Source: Deltaproteobacteria bacterium (GTDB taxonomy: Bacteria; Desulfobacterota; Desulfarculia; Adiutricales; Adiutricaceae). Taken from it: 20,430 nt of DNA. Shown here piece after piece: positions 1 through 8,198 of the stretch. Within the stretch, counting starts at the first letter, position 1. The number at the start of each line of letters is the position of its first letter. Where the stretch lies: assembly GCA_031279155.1 (NCBI GenBank), contig JAITJB010000167.1:1-20430 (forward strand), read 5' to 3'. The notes beneath the pieces were generated by a model. It did no database searches and was not told the DNA's origin. It saw only the letters and a list, made by a program, of their open reading frames with translations. A program made the translations under genes and the position numbers.

Positions 1-2424
1 ATTCTGCCGGGCTCTTATTTTAACCCCAAGACGGCGGCCTGGTTTAGGGGCGCCTTGATGACCGACGGGGTTTTTCAGAGCGAACCCTATATCGACCCGA
101 GCTCCAAGCGCTCGGTAGCCGCACTTTCTACGACCATCCGCTTAAATGGAAGGGTGCGCGGGGTTTTGGCCGTTGATTTCTTGCTTGAGCCGGTCGTAGA
201 CCAAGTCAGCGGCTTTATGTTGGGTAAGGCCGGCTATGGGTTACTCATAAGCGATCAGATGATCTTATTAGCTTACATTAAGCCCGAACTAGTCGGTAAG
301 CATCTGAGCGATATCCCAGAGTTAAACCATCTGATCCCCAGGCTCCAGGGGTTGGGAGTGGCTCCGGCTCAAACTACCTTTTTTTCCGGCAAAGAAGAAT
401 TCGTGGGCTATTTTAGCCGCCTCAGTAACGGCTGGTTTATGGGTAACGTCGCGCCCATGAGTTTTTATTTTTCTGAAGTTTTTTCTTTGATGTCGGTCAT
501 CTCGATTATCGGCTTATGTTTGGCTAGCATCTTAAGCGTGGTCTTAGTTAGGCTCAGCATGGCCAAGATTCAGTCGGAAGAAGAGAGCCGCTCAAAATCC
601 TCCTTTTTAGCCCGCATGAGTCACGAGATCCGCACCCCCATGAACGCCATCATCGGCCTTAGCGAACTGGCCCAGCGCGATTTTGGTCGACCGCAGGTCT
701 TAAATTATATTGTTGAAATCCGCCGGGCCGGGGCCATTTTACTAAGCTTAATTAACGATATCTTAGACTTTTCTAAGATAGAATCGGGTAAATATAGCGT
801 AGCGGAGACAAACTACCAGTTGGGGGCCCTCTTGGGCGATGTTTTAGCCATTGTCCGCCTGAGAGCCGCCCAAAAATCTCTTAAGCTTGAGACTTCAATC
901 GATCCCGCTCTACCTAGGGGGCTTTTGGGCGACGACCGTGGGGTTAGGCAGGTACTTTTAAATCTCTTAAGTAACGCCATAAAATACACGCCTGCCGGCT
1001 TCGTGAGGCTGACAGTGTTCGGTGAAAAGGCAAGCCCTGATAGCGTCCTATTAAGCTTTAAGGTTGAGGATTCTGGCGTGGGCATTAGTAGCGCAGGGCT
1101 AGCCAGTTTATTTTCCGATTTTGTTAGATTAGAAGATACTTCTACCCGCAATATCGAGGGCACGGGCTTAGGTTTAGTCATTACCCGCAACATCTGCCGC
1201 CTTTTGGGCGGCGACGTAACCGTTGAAAGCCAGCCTGGCCGGGGCTCAACCTTTGTGGCCACGGTTAAGCAGACCATAGCCGATCGCGAGCCCTTAGGGG
1301 ACTCTCAAGACGCCATTGAACCGGCTATAGCTTCGGCAAAATTACTGCCGGCCTATACGGCCCCGGGATTTAGGGTCTTAATTGTCGACGATATTGATAC
1401 CAATCTCATGGTGGCTAGAGAACTCTTGGCCCCCTTTGATATGGATGTTGTCACCTGTTTGTCTGGCTCCAAAGCCGTGGAGATGGAGAGCTACCAACCT
1501 TTTAACCTGTTTTTTATCGACCACATGATGCCTGATCCCGATGGGATTGAGACCCTAAGGCGCATTAGGGCATTGGGCTTAAGTCACCAAAATACCCCGG
1601 CCATCGCTTTAACGGCCAACGCCGTCTCAGGGGCCAAGGAAATGCTTTTGTCCCAAGGTTTTTCCGATTTTATTTCTAAGCCGATCGATTCAGCTGAATT
1701 AGTCAAGGTCCTAGATAGATGGATACCCCTATCGGCAAGGAAAACCGCATCGTTAGTTCAAATAGTTCAGCCCCGTGGGGAGGGTAGTATGGAAAAATTC
1801 CTAGCCATGTTAAAAATGGCCTCAATAGAAACAGATACCGGCCTTAAATTGTGTGGGGGGAGTCCTGAGATCTACATGAAGATCTTAGGCGCCTTCGTGC
1901 GCGACGTCGGACGCTTTTCCCCGCGCTTAAACGCCGGTTCCGCGCCTGATACCAAGGATTTAACTATAACGGTTCACGCCCTCAAAAGCGCAACCGCAAA
2001 TATCGGGGCCACTTCAATTTCCGGGCAGGCTTTAAAGTTAGAGACAGCCTTAAAAAAAGGCGATGTCTCAGTCATTGAAAACGGGAGCTTAAGTACTTTC
2101 CGCGATAGTCTTCTTCGTCTAGCTTCTCAAGTCGACCAGGCCTTAGCTACTCAAAGCGGTAGCGGCAGCCAACCCTCAAAAGCCAAAATCCCTAACGATA
2201 TCCCGACTTCAAGCGTTGCTTCTTCTAACGGCGGGGTTAGTGTGGAAGAATTGGGACGCCTCAGGGAGGCCTTGGAGGGTAATGACGTAGGTTTAGCCGA
2301 TCGCTTGATAGATGATATGGGCAAAAGAGCTGACAGTAACCTCCGGCAGCTCCTCTCCCAGGTCTCCTATCACGTCCTTTTAAGCGAGTATCAAGAGGCC
2401 TTAAGACTGATTAGAAAGCTCTGA
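1..2424 (+). CDS. Hybrid sensor histidine kinase (dCACHE-HisKA-HATPase-REC-HPt), 5' end missing
   Basis: The reading frame is open from base 1, so the start, first membrane segment and part of the sensor lie outside the window; 807 residues are visible. Numbering from the Met at base 55: the end of a periplasmic dCACHE-type sensor (to about 140), a membrane segment at about 142-168, a HisKA domain with phospho-accepting His190 in MSHEIRTPMNA, and a HATPase domain with the N-box around 295-312 and the G boxes DSGVGI and GTGLGL. A receiver domain follows with DD near its start and Asp489 in FIDHMMP. Next is an HPt domain with His641 in VHALKSATANIGA, and a helical tail of the kind often seen after HPt in such kinases. 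All phosphorelay residues are present, so the protein should be active. It probably senses a small periplasmic ligand and passes phosphate to a separate regulator; the REC-HD-GYP gene 104 bp downstream is the obvious candidate. The ligand is unknown. Confidence 0.93.
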   Translation: MLPGSYFNPKTAAWFRGALMTDGVFQSEPYIDPSSKRSVAALSTTIRLNGRVRGVLAVDFLLEPVVDQVSGFMLGKAGYGLLISDQMILLAYIKPELVGKHLSDIPELNHLIPRLQGLGVAPAQTTFFSGKEEFVGYFSRLSNGWFMGNVAPMSFYFSEVFSLMSVISIIGLCLASILSVVLVRLSMAKIQSEEESRSKSSFLARMSHEIRTPMNAIIGLSELAQRDFGRPQVLNYIVEIRRAGAILLSLINDILDFSKIESGKYSVAETNYQLGALLGDVLAIVRLRAAQKSLKLETSIDPALPRGLLGDDRGVRQVLLNLLSNAIKYTPAGFVRLTVFGEKASPDSVLLSFKVEDSGVGISSAGLASLFSDFVRLEDTSTRNIEGTGLGLVITRNICRLLGGDVTVESQPGRGSTFVATVKQTIADREPLGDSQDAIEPAIASAKLLPAYTAPGFRVLIVDDIDTNLMVARELLAPFDMDVVTCLSGSKAVEMESYQPFNLFFIDHMMPDPDGIETLRRIRALGLSHQNTPAIALTANAVSGAKEMLLSQGFSDFISKPIDSAELVKVLDRWIPLSARKTASLVQIVQPRGEGSMEKFLAMLKMASIETDTGLKLCGGSPEIYMKILGAFVRDVGRFSPRLNAGSAPDTKDLTITVHALKSATANIGATSISGQALKLETALKKGDVSVIENGSLSTFRDSLLRLASQVDQALATQSGSGSQPSKAKIPNDIPTSSVASSNGGVSVEELGRLREALEGNDVGLADRLIDDMGKRADSNLRQLLSQVSYHVLLSEYQEALRLIRKL

Positions 2425-2474
2425 TTAGAAAGAGCTAATTATAAAGGCCTGATTAGAAAACTCTGATTAGAAAA
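2407..2474 (+). repeat. Four copies of CTGATTAGAAA spanning the kinase stop codon
   Basis: The 11-mer CTGATTAGAAA occurs at 2407-2417, 2421-2431, 2449-2459 and 2463-2473. The first copy encodes the last residues of the kinase (LIRK), the second carries its stop codon TGA, and the last two lie in the spacer before the next gene. Copies 1 and 2, and copies 3 and 4, are 14 bp apart. This looks like replication-slippage duplication of the gene end. Confidence 0.85.
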
Positions 2475-2528
2475 CTAGCCAATATTTAAGGGGCGCCTTT
2501 GGGCGCAGAAGATAGTGCTTATAGATAG

Positions 2529-3611
2529 ATGTTTGCCGATCCAGTAAAAATAATGGTCGTCGATGATGCGGTTACCAACCTACGGTGCGCCAAAGAGGCC
2601 TTAAAAAACGTAGGCGACGTTTTTACCGTGCCCTCGGCTAGGAGAATGTTTGAACTGTTGCCTCAGGTCAGACCATCGCTGATTTTGCTCGATATCAACA
2701 TGCCGGAAATGAGCGGTCTTGAAGCCATTAAAATCCTAAAAAACGTCACTGACTTAACCCATATTCCGGTTATCTTTTTAACCTCCAATACCGACTTAGG
2801 AACCGAGCTCGAAGGCCTTAATTTAGGGGCCGTGGACTACATAACCAAGCCCTTTGACCCGGCTCTTTTGAAAAAAAGAGTCGAAGTCCATCTGACCATG
2901 TTGGTCCAGAAAAAGACCCTCGAAGAGCAGAGCCAGCGCCTTAAGGATTTTAACGAAAACCTCCAGCGCTTAGTCCAAGAAGAAACCCGCCGGGTTAGCG
3001 CCCTTCAGGGCGCGGTCCTCGATACGGTAGTCGATATGGTTGAGGGGCGCGATGATTTAACAGGCGGTCACATCAATCGGACCATGAGGTGGCTGGGAAT
3101 TCTTTTAGAAGGGGTTGAAAAAGCCGGCGTCTATCCTGAGACCCGCCGCGATTGGGACGACCATCTGATTTTAAATAGCTCAAGGCTCCACGACGTGGGT
3201 AAGATAAGCGTGAGCGATACCATTTTACAAAAACCCGGAAAACTATCCGAGGCCGAGTTTAACGTTATCAAGACCCATCCGCTGGTCGGCGCAAAAATCA
3301 TCGATAAGATTAGCCTTAGCTTACCTAACGATTATCTTTTTTTGACCCACGCCAGGATCTTGGCCATGACCCATCACGAAAAATGGGATGGTACCGGCTA
3401 CCCTCATGGCCTGTCCGGGGTTGGCATTCCCCTCCAGGGCCGGCTCATGGCTATCTCAGACGTCTACGATGCTTTAGTCTCCCCAAGGCCCTATAAGGAT
3501 GCTTACAGCCATGAAAAGGCCGTGGAGATCATCTTAGCCGATCGCGGTCGGCATTTTGATCCCGATTTGGTGGACGTCTTTGAGAAAGTTTGCCATTTAT
3601 TTGTTGAATGA
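2529..3611 (+). CDS. Response regulator with HD-GYP domain, probable cyclic-di-GMP phosphodiesterase
   Basis: This 360-residue protein has a receiver domain (about 6-122) with acidic residues D12-D13, phospho-acceptor Asp55 in LLDINMPEMSG and Lys107 in ITKPF. A coiled-coil linker (about 124-160) leads to an HD-GYP domain. The metal ligands and signature are present: H221-D222 in LHDVGK, H250, H282-H283 in HHEKWDGTGYP, and the GYP signature at 290-292. The family (RpfG-like) hydrolyses cyclic di-GMP, lowering its level and so favouring motility over surface attachment. Activity is expected to be switched by phosphorylation of Asp55. Its place just downstream of a hybrid kinase ending in HPt suggests that kinase is its partner. 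The ATG at 2529 puts the receiver domain at the usual distance from the N-terminus, but its ribosome binding site is weak. A small hairpin (GCGCC/GGCGC, 2493-2506) lies just upstream. Confidence 0.93.
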   Translation: MFADPVKIMVVDDAVTNLRCAKEALKNVGDVFTVPSARRMFELLPQVRPSLILLDINMPEMSGLEAIKILKNVTDLTHIPVIFLTSNTDLGTELEGLNLGAVDYITKPFDPALLKKRVEVHLTMLVQKKTLEEQSQRLKDFNENLQRLVQEETRRVSALQGAVLDTVVDMVEGRDDLTGGHINRTMRWLGILLEGVEKAGVYPETRRDWDDHLILNSSRLHDVGKISVSDTILQKPGKLSEAEFNVIKTHPLVGAKIIDKISLSLPNDYLFLTHARILAMTHHEKWDGTGYPHGLSGVGIPLQGRLMAISDVYDALVSPRPYKDAYSHEKAVEIILADRGRHFDPDLVDVFEKVCHLFVE

Positions 3612-3612
3612 C

Positions 3613-3656
3613 CTTGGGGTAGGCTTTGGGTAGGCTTGGGGTAAGCTTGGGGTTGG
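3613..3656 (+). repeat. 11-bp tandem repeat, four units, directly after the HD-GYP stop
   Basis: Four consecutive 11-bp units with consensus CTTGGGGTAGG occupy 3613-3623, 3624-3634, 3635-3645 and 3646-3656, each differing from the consensus at no more than two positions. The tract begins two bases after the stop codon of the HD-GYP gene. Confidence 0.85.
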
Positions 3657-3662
3657 CTAAGC

Positions 3663-3710
3663 CCAAAGGAACAAAAGGCCAAAGGAACAAAAGGCTAAAA
3701 TAACAAAAGC
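3663..3710 (+). repeat. 16-bp tandem repeat, three units
   Basis: The 16-mer CCAAAGGAACAAAAGG is present twice without change (3663-3678, 3679-3694), followed by a third diverged copy, CTAAAATAACAAAAGC (3695-3710). It directly abuts the palindromic terminator and lies between two convergent genes. Confidence 0.85.
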
Positions 3711-3746
3711 CAGGGGGCAAGACTAAGGCCTTAGTCTTGCCCCCTG
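3711..3746. terminator. Perfect 36-bp palindrome, bidirectional terminator between HD-GYP gene and gyrB
   Basis: CAGGGGGCAAGACTAAGG is followed at once by its exact reverse complement, giving an 18-bp stem with almost no loop. On the + strand it is followed by ACTTTTT (T run 3749-3753), and on the - strand by GCTTTTGTT. It sits between the ends of two convergent genes (stops at 3611 and 3761), so it probably stops transcription from both sides. The stem is longer than in most intrinsic terminators. Confidence 0.8.
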
Positions 3747-3760
3747 ACTTTTTCGTTAAT

Positions 3761-6250
3761 TTAGATATCGAGTTCGCGGACGTGTAAGGCGTTTTCCTGG
3801 ATAAAGGCCCGCCTAGGCTCCACCTGGTCGCCCATTAAGATGGTAAATATATCGTCGGCGTCCATGGCGTCTTCGATTTTAACTTTGAGAAATGTCCGCC
3901 TGGCTGGATCCATAGTCGTCTCCCACAATTGGGGGGCGTTCATTTCACCTAAGCCTTTGTAGCGCTGGACCCTTAAGCCCTTTTGACCGGCTGCTTCCAT
4001 ATCCTCTAAGAGCTCGCGATCGCTCTCTAAAGTGTATTGGCGGTCCTTGTGCTTGATGTTAAAGGGCGGCGAAACAAAGGAGTCAGCCTTCTCCCTTAAA
4101 CGCTGGTATTTGCCAAAGAGTTCGCCTTCTTGGAAAGCCGTGTTTAAGATGAGCTTTTTGCGGTTATCATGGACAGCGGTTAAGGTCAATTTAAAGTCCG
4201 GGGCGCAAGAAGTCTCGCCATCGACGTCAGAGAGCTCTTCGGCGTTGGCAGGGGTTTTTACCGAGGCATTAGGATCATCATCGGGAAAATCAGGGCCTCT
4301 AACGTCTAAGCCGGCCTTTAAAAGGACCTCGGCGGTCGCTCTTGTCCAAGCCTCATCGCGGAAGCCTATGGGGTTCTTTTTGATTTCAAGGTACAAAAGG
4401 GGCCAAAGCTTGGCTGGAAAACCCAAGCGGCCATATCGCTCTTTAAAATCGCGCTCGAGGATTAAGCTATCTAAAAACTGTTGGAGAGAATTTTTCTCTA
4501 AAATCATCTCAGAGCCAGGGCTAGTTAAAACCCGGTCTTCAGAGTAGCGCGACATGGTAAAGGCTCTGAGGCCAGCGTCGTCTTTAATGAAAAATTCCTT
4601 TTGACCGCTTTTAATCCCGTAAAGAGGCGGCTGGGCGATGTAGACGTGGCCCCGCTCGATTAACACAGGCATCTGACGGTAGAAGAGCGTAAGTAGAAGC
4701 GTGCGGATGTGGGCGCCATCGACGTCGGCATCGGTCATGATGACAACTTTATGGTAGCGCAGCTTATCGAAGTTGGCGCCGTTAGAGCCGCCCGGGGCTC
4801 CTATGCCGGTGCCTAAAGCGGTGATGATGTTTCGGATCTCTTGGCTACCGATGATGCGATCAAATCTGGCTCGCTCAACGTTTAGGATTTTACCCCTGAG
4901 GGGCAGTATGGCCTGAAATTTGCGGTCCCGGCCTTGTTTGGCGCTGCCGCCGGCGCTGTTACCTTCCACTAAGAATAGTTCGCACTGCTCAGGGACCTTG
5001 GACTGACAGTCTGCCAGTTTTCCGCAAAGAGAGTTTCCGGTTAGGCCGCCTTTGTTGCGGATAGTCTCCCTGGCCTTGCGGGCGGCTTCTCTGGCTCTTA
5101 CAGCGTCAACGACCTTGGAGATTATCTTTTTGGCCACCGCCGGGTTTTCCTCAAAGAAGATAGACAGCCGCTCGTAAACCAAGGTGTCGACCAGGCCCTT
5201 AACCGAAGCATTGCCCAGCTTGGCTTTGGTCTGGCCCTCAAATTGGGGCTCGGGGATGCGAACGCTGATAACGGCGGCTAAGCCCTCGCGGACATCTTCG
5301 CCTTCAAGGCTATTGACTTTAAGGTTTTTAGGTAGATTGCCAGAGGACATGTATTGGTTGACGGCTCTAGTTAAGGCGGTCCTAAAGCCCGTCAGGTGGG
5401 TTCCGCCTTCCGGGGTGCTGATGTTGTTGGCAAAGCTTAGCACTTGCTCGGAGTAGCTATCGTTGTATTGAAATGCCACCTCAACCATGACCCCATTACT
5501 CTTACCATCGAAGTAGACGGGTTTTTCGTGGATGGGGTTTTTTTGGCGGTTTAGGTGAATGACAAATTCGCTTAAGCCGCCTTTGTATTGAAATTCCTTA
5601 AACTCGTTGGTCCTCTCATCAGTGATGCTAATGTACAGTCCCTTGTTGAGGAAGGCCAGCTCTCTTAAGCGCTTGGCTAGAGTTTCAAAATCAAATTCCG
5701 TGGTCTCAAAAATAGTGGCGTCAGGTTTAAAGTGGACCATGGTTCCCGTACGCTCAACGTTACCTACGGCCTTAAGGGGGCCGACAGGTACGCCTCGCTC
5801 AAATCGCATGCGGTAACGAACCTTGTCGCGCTTAACTTCGACCTCTAGCCACTCCGATAAGGCGTTAACTACCGAGACGCCCACGCCGTGGAGACCGCCG
5901 GAGACTTGGTAAGTCTTTTTATCGAATTTCCCGCCAGCGTGGAGCTTGGTCATGACCACTTGGACCCCGCTAACTTTTTCTGTGGGGTGCTCGTCAACTG
6001 GAATGCCTCGACCGTTGTCTTTGACCTTGACCGTTCCTGCCGGGGTGATGGTAACCTCAATTTTATCGCAAAAGCCGGCCATGGCTTCATCAATAGAGTT
6101 ATCAATGACCTCGTAGACAAGGTGGTGGAGGCCCGGGCCGGCGACCGTACCAATGTACATCGACGGCCTTACCCTGACGGCCTCAAGGCCTTCTAGAATT
6201 TGAATATTACTGGCGCCATAATCAGTAAGTTTTTGATCGCCCATCGTCAT
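3761..6250 (-). CDS. gyrB: DNA gyrase subunit B
   Basis: GyrB is the ATPase and TOPRIM subunit that, with GyrA, introduces negative supercoils into DNA. The 829-residue protein starts with a GHKL ATPase domain (E47 and N51 in YEVIDNSIDEAMAG, then GGLHGVGVSVVNALS). The transducer domain follows, then the TOPRIM domain with EGNSAGG near residue 428 and DADVDGAH near 507. Between TOPRIM and the C-terminal RYKGLGEMN motif lies an insertion (roughly 570-720) as in Gram-negative gyrases. Length is close to the 804 residues of the E. coli protein. The ATG at 6250 is preceded by GGAG five bases upstream; a second ATG two codons on is also possible. dnaN lies upstream on the same strand, the usual partner, but 2.2 kb away. 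gyrA does not follow; the next gene is convergent. Confidence 0.98.
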   Translation of the reverse strand: MTMGDQKLTDYGASNIQILEGLEAVRVRPSMYIGTVAGPGLHHLVYEVIDNSIDEAMAGFCDKIEVTITPAGTVKVKDNGRGIPVDEHPTEKVSGVQVVMTKLHAGGKFDKKTYQVSGGLHGVGVSVVNALSEWLEVEVKRDKVRYRMRFERGVPVGPLKAVGNVERTGTMVHFKPDATIFETTEFDFETLAKRLRELAFLNKGLYISITDERTNEFKEFQYKGGLSEFVIHLNRQKNPIHEKPVYFDGKSNGVMVEVAFQYNDSYSEQVLSFANNISTPEGGTHLTGFRTALTRAVNQYMSSGNLPKNLKVNSLEGEDVREGLAAVISVRIPEPQFEGQTKAKLGNASVKGLVDTLVYERLSIFFEENPAVAKKIISKVVDAVRAREAARKARETIRNKGGLTGNSLCGKLADCQSKVPEQCELFLVEGNSAGGSAKQGRDRKFQAILPLRGKILNVERARFDRIIGSQEIRNIITALGTGIGAPGGSNGANFDKLRYHKVVIMTDADVDGAHIRTLLLTLFYRQMPVLIERGHVYIAQPPLYGIKSGQKEFFIKDDAGLRAFTMSRYSEDRVLTSPGSEMILEKNSLQQFLDSLILERDFKERYGRLGFPAKLWPLLYLEIKKNPIGFRDEAWTRATAEVLLKAGLDVRGPDFPDDDPNASVKTPANAEELSDVDGETSCAPDFKLTLTAVHDNRKKLILNTAFQEGELFGKYQRLREKADSFVSPPFNIKHKDRQYTLESDRELLEDMEAAGQKGLRVQRYKGLGEMNAPQLWETTMDPARRTFLKVKIEDAMDADDIFTILMGDQVEPRRAFIQENALHVRELDI

Positions 6251-7215
6251 TTTTACTCCATAAAAATTAAGCGGCTAACTTTAAAAAATGTATTGAAAAG
6301 TTTGTAGTGCTAAAAATTTTAGAAAAATTATTATTATGCTTATTTTGCTGATAAGCCCCAGGCCCAGAACCACTGGCAGCCGGTAATCTTGGCTGACCAT
6401 GCTAGCCTTGAGTTGGGGACGGAGAGTTTTGGTCAGGCCCGTTATCGGGTCCCTGATCTTGTATATTATAGCCTAGGCAGCCCCAATATGTCAATTACCT
6501 GTGATTAAAAAGCTTTGGTTGACAGGTGGTGGTAATGGCCAGAGCCTGAACTGCAAGTAAATAAAAGCGATTTATAGTATAAAGACTATTAAGATAATAA
6601 TTTACGTCTCCTGATCATAAAATTACGTGGCACTCTATGGGCGCTTTAAGGCTGGCCCAGGTCTAAGCTCAATTGCACAAATATTTCAGACGGAACGAAA
6701 GTAAGAATTTGATTTTACTAAATTTAATTTTGAACCTAACCTAGTGAAAACCAGAGGCAATACCGTCGCCAGCCTTTTGTTTTGAACCTCAATTAAATAA
6801 AATAAATTTTTCACCTGGCAAAAAAATCCTTCACAACACAAAGATAATTTGAGTAAAATATCCCATGTTCAATTTTAGTAAAACCTGAGCTCTTAGTCAG
6901 GGCCTTTACTAAGCTAAAAGCTTTGAAATAACCAGAGGCTTTAAATGGCCTAAGCCTTGTAAAAAAAAATAAAAACAAGGAATTGATACGGCCAAAATAC
7001 GTCATCTAACAAATCAGCCCACTGGCCGCATCAATAGGCGCATTATTGAAGCAAGTAATTGAAATTTTAAGATATATTATGGCTTTAGTTGGCCAAGCTG
7101 GAGCTCAAAAACCACTCAATCCCCGCGAAATATGGAATCGGGCGTTTGGGTTTTTTTTTTAGTCATCTGCCGGGCTTAAGTTAAGTAAAACATGGCTAGT
7201 TCCTCCTGATGATGT
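6251..7215. other. AT-rich gene-poor region upstream of gyrB
   Basis: No convincing gene is seen in these 965 bases. The part next to gyrB must carry its promoter, but I cannot pick a clear -35/-10 pair. It includes the small palindrome CTAAAAATTTTAG at 6310-6322. A GC-richer island (about 6350-6508) has an open + frame without a start codon that ends at 6508. The rest is AT-rich with short repeated words, for example TTTTGAACCT at about 6728 and 6780, and AACCAGAGGC at about 6750 and 6929. No tRNA and no good DnaA box (TTATCCACA) were found by eye. Confidence 0.5.
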
Positions 7216-7823
7216 ATGGGCCGATTTAGTAATCGAACGACCCATAAGCACTCCTTCCCAGGCGTCCCGAGCATAATGAACAACAATCTTCTTTTGGAGT
7301 TTGAGGAAACACCTCTGCCTTCAACTGATAGAGCGAAAAATGATTTTATTTTAAAAGAAACCTATTTAGGAATAGAGTTTAAATTCGGTTACTTAGGCGG
7401 TGCTGCCTTTGTATATATTTAAGGTATGTTTCAGGGCTTGCATGCCATTTTCTAGAAATAAATGGTAAAATACTCCTTAGAAATGACTCTTGACGAATTA
7501 TACCGTGCCCGAAGCCGACCGACAATCAGGCTACTAATTATTGCCGGCTTGGGGGCTAACAAAGTTGACTTTGACATACCACATTTTTGTTTTCAATCCG
7601 AATTTATTTTTTTAATGCAAAAGATATCGACCCCAAACAAACATTTTCAGAAATTCAGACCGTTATCGATATTAAAGCCGAGCTGTCTTTTAAGGACAGG
7701 ATCAAGTTTCTGATACTTCCCATAAGCGGTGGGGTAAGAGAAGTTAGCCCGAAATTTGCTGCTGATTGCTTTGAACTGATTTATAAGGCTTACGGTAGCA
7801 AAGACAAGCCCCCTGATATTTAA
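7216..7823 (+). pseudogene. Decayed gene, probably Rpn-family (PD-(D/E)XK) transposase-like nuclease
   Basis: Three broken + strand pieces follow one another: frame 1 at 7216-7422 and 7462-7713, then frame 3 from about 7575 to 7823, separated by stops and a frameshift. Around 7320-7385 the first piece reads TDRAKNDFILKETYLG, resembling the N-terminal DxxFKxxF region of Rpn proteins. The last piece has FKDRIKFLILPISGG, resembling the leucine-proline strand these proteins carry after their nuclease core. The intact ORF at 7920-8198 matches the family's C-terminal tail, in the same frame as the last piece. Together 7216-8198 spans about 327 codons, near full length for the family. No intact PD-(D/E)XK catalytic motif is visible. 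Family assignment is by pattern memory only. The gene lies opposite to dnaN and gyrB, as expected for an insertion. Confidence 0.35.
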
Positions 7824-7919
7824 AAGGTAGGTATGTAGCTTGCTCATTTACTTAAGCTGATGTATAATCGGGAACAGGGTAGTGAAAAAAAATAGTCACA
7901 ATTTTTGAAGGGTGAGGTT

Positions 7920-8198
7920 ATGGGAATATTAACTGCGGCAATTTACAATCAGTGCAAAGAGGAATTAAGAGAGGAATTCGAGGCAGCCAAAGCGGCAGCC
8001 ATAGCGCAAATCGAGGTAGCCAAAGCGGAAGCCAAAGCGGAAACCAAAGCGGAGTTAGCTCTGAAGCTCCGCGCTTCTGGCAGGAAACCCGATTATATCT
8101 CTAAATTTTTAGAAATTTCCCAAGAAGAGTTGGAGGAAATTTATAAAAATGCACCGATGCCTATGACCAATAAAATGAGGCCTAAAAGGCGCCGCTAG
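7920..8198 (+). CDS. Small helical protein resembling the C-terminal domain of Rpn-family nucleases
   Basis: This 92-residue ORF starts at an ATG preceded by a purine-rich stretch, GAAGGGTGAGG, a plausible ribosome binding site; a TTG at 7905 would add five residues. Residues 10-45 form a charged helical repeat (EEFEAAKAAA, AKAEAKAETK) built from 12-bp units. The following segment, LALKLRASGRKPDYIS, then KFLEISQEELEEIYKN, looks like the small helical domain that ends many Rpn and putative transposase proteins. The tail is basic (RPKRRR). It is in frame with the decayed piece ending at 7823 but separated by stops. It is either the leftover 3' end of that pseudogene or a self-standing small protein. 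In E. coli, rpn genes are known to express such C-terminal fragments from internal starts as inhibitors of the full-length nuclease. Whether this one is expressed is unknown. Confidence 0.5.
   Translation: MGILTAAIYNQCKEELREEFEAAKAAAIAQIEVAKAEAKAETKAELALKLRASGRKPDYISKFLEISQEELEEIYKNAPMPMTNKMRPKRRR

Noticed and set aside
813..1277. 154-codon - strand ORF inside the hybrid kinase
   Set aside because: Antisense to conserved HisKA/HATPase coding sequence; no independent support.
5888..6196. 102-codon + strand ORF inside gyrB, and similar antisense ORFs in dnaN, lepA, ade and oleC
   Set aside because: They are shadows of well-supported genes on the other strand, without ribosome binding sites or family motifs.
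6811..7005. 64-codon ORF on the - strand upstream of gyrB
   Set aside because: Phe/Lys-rich product of AT-rich DNA with repeated words; no ribosome binding site and no recognisable motif.
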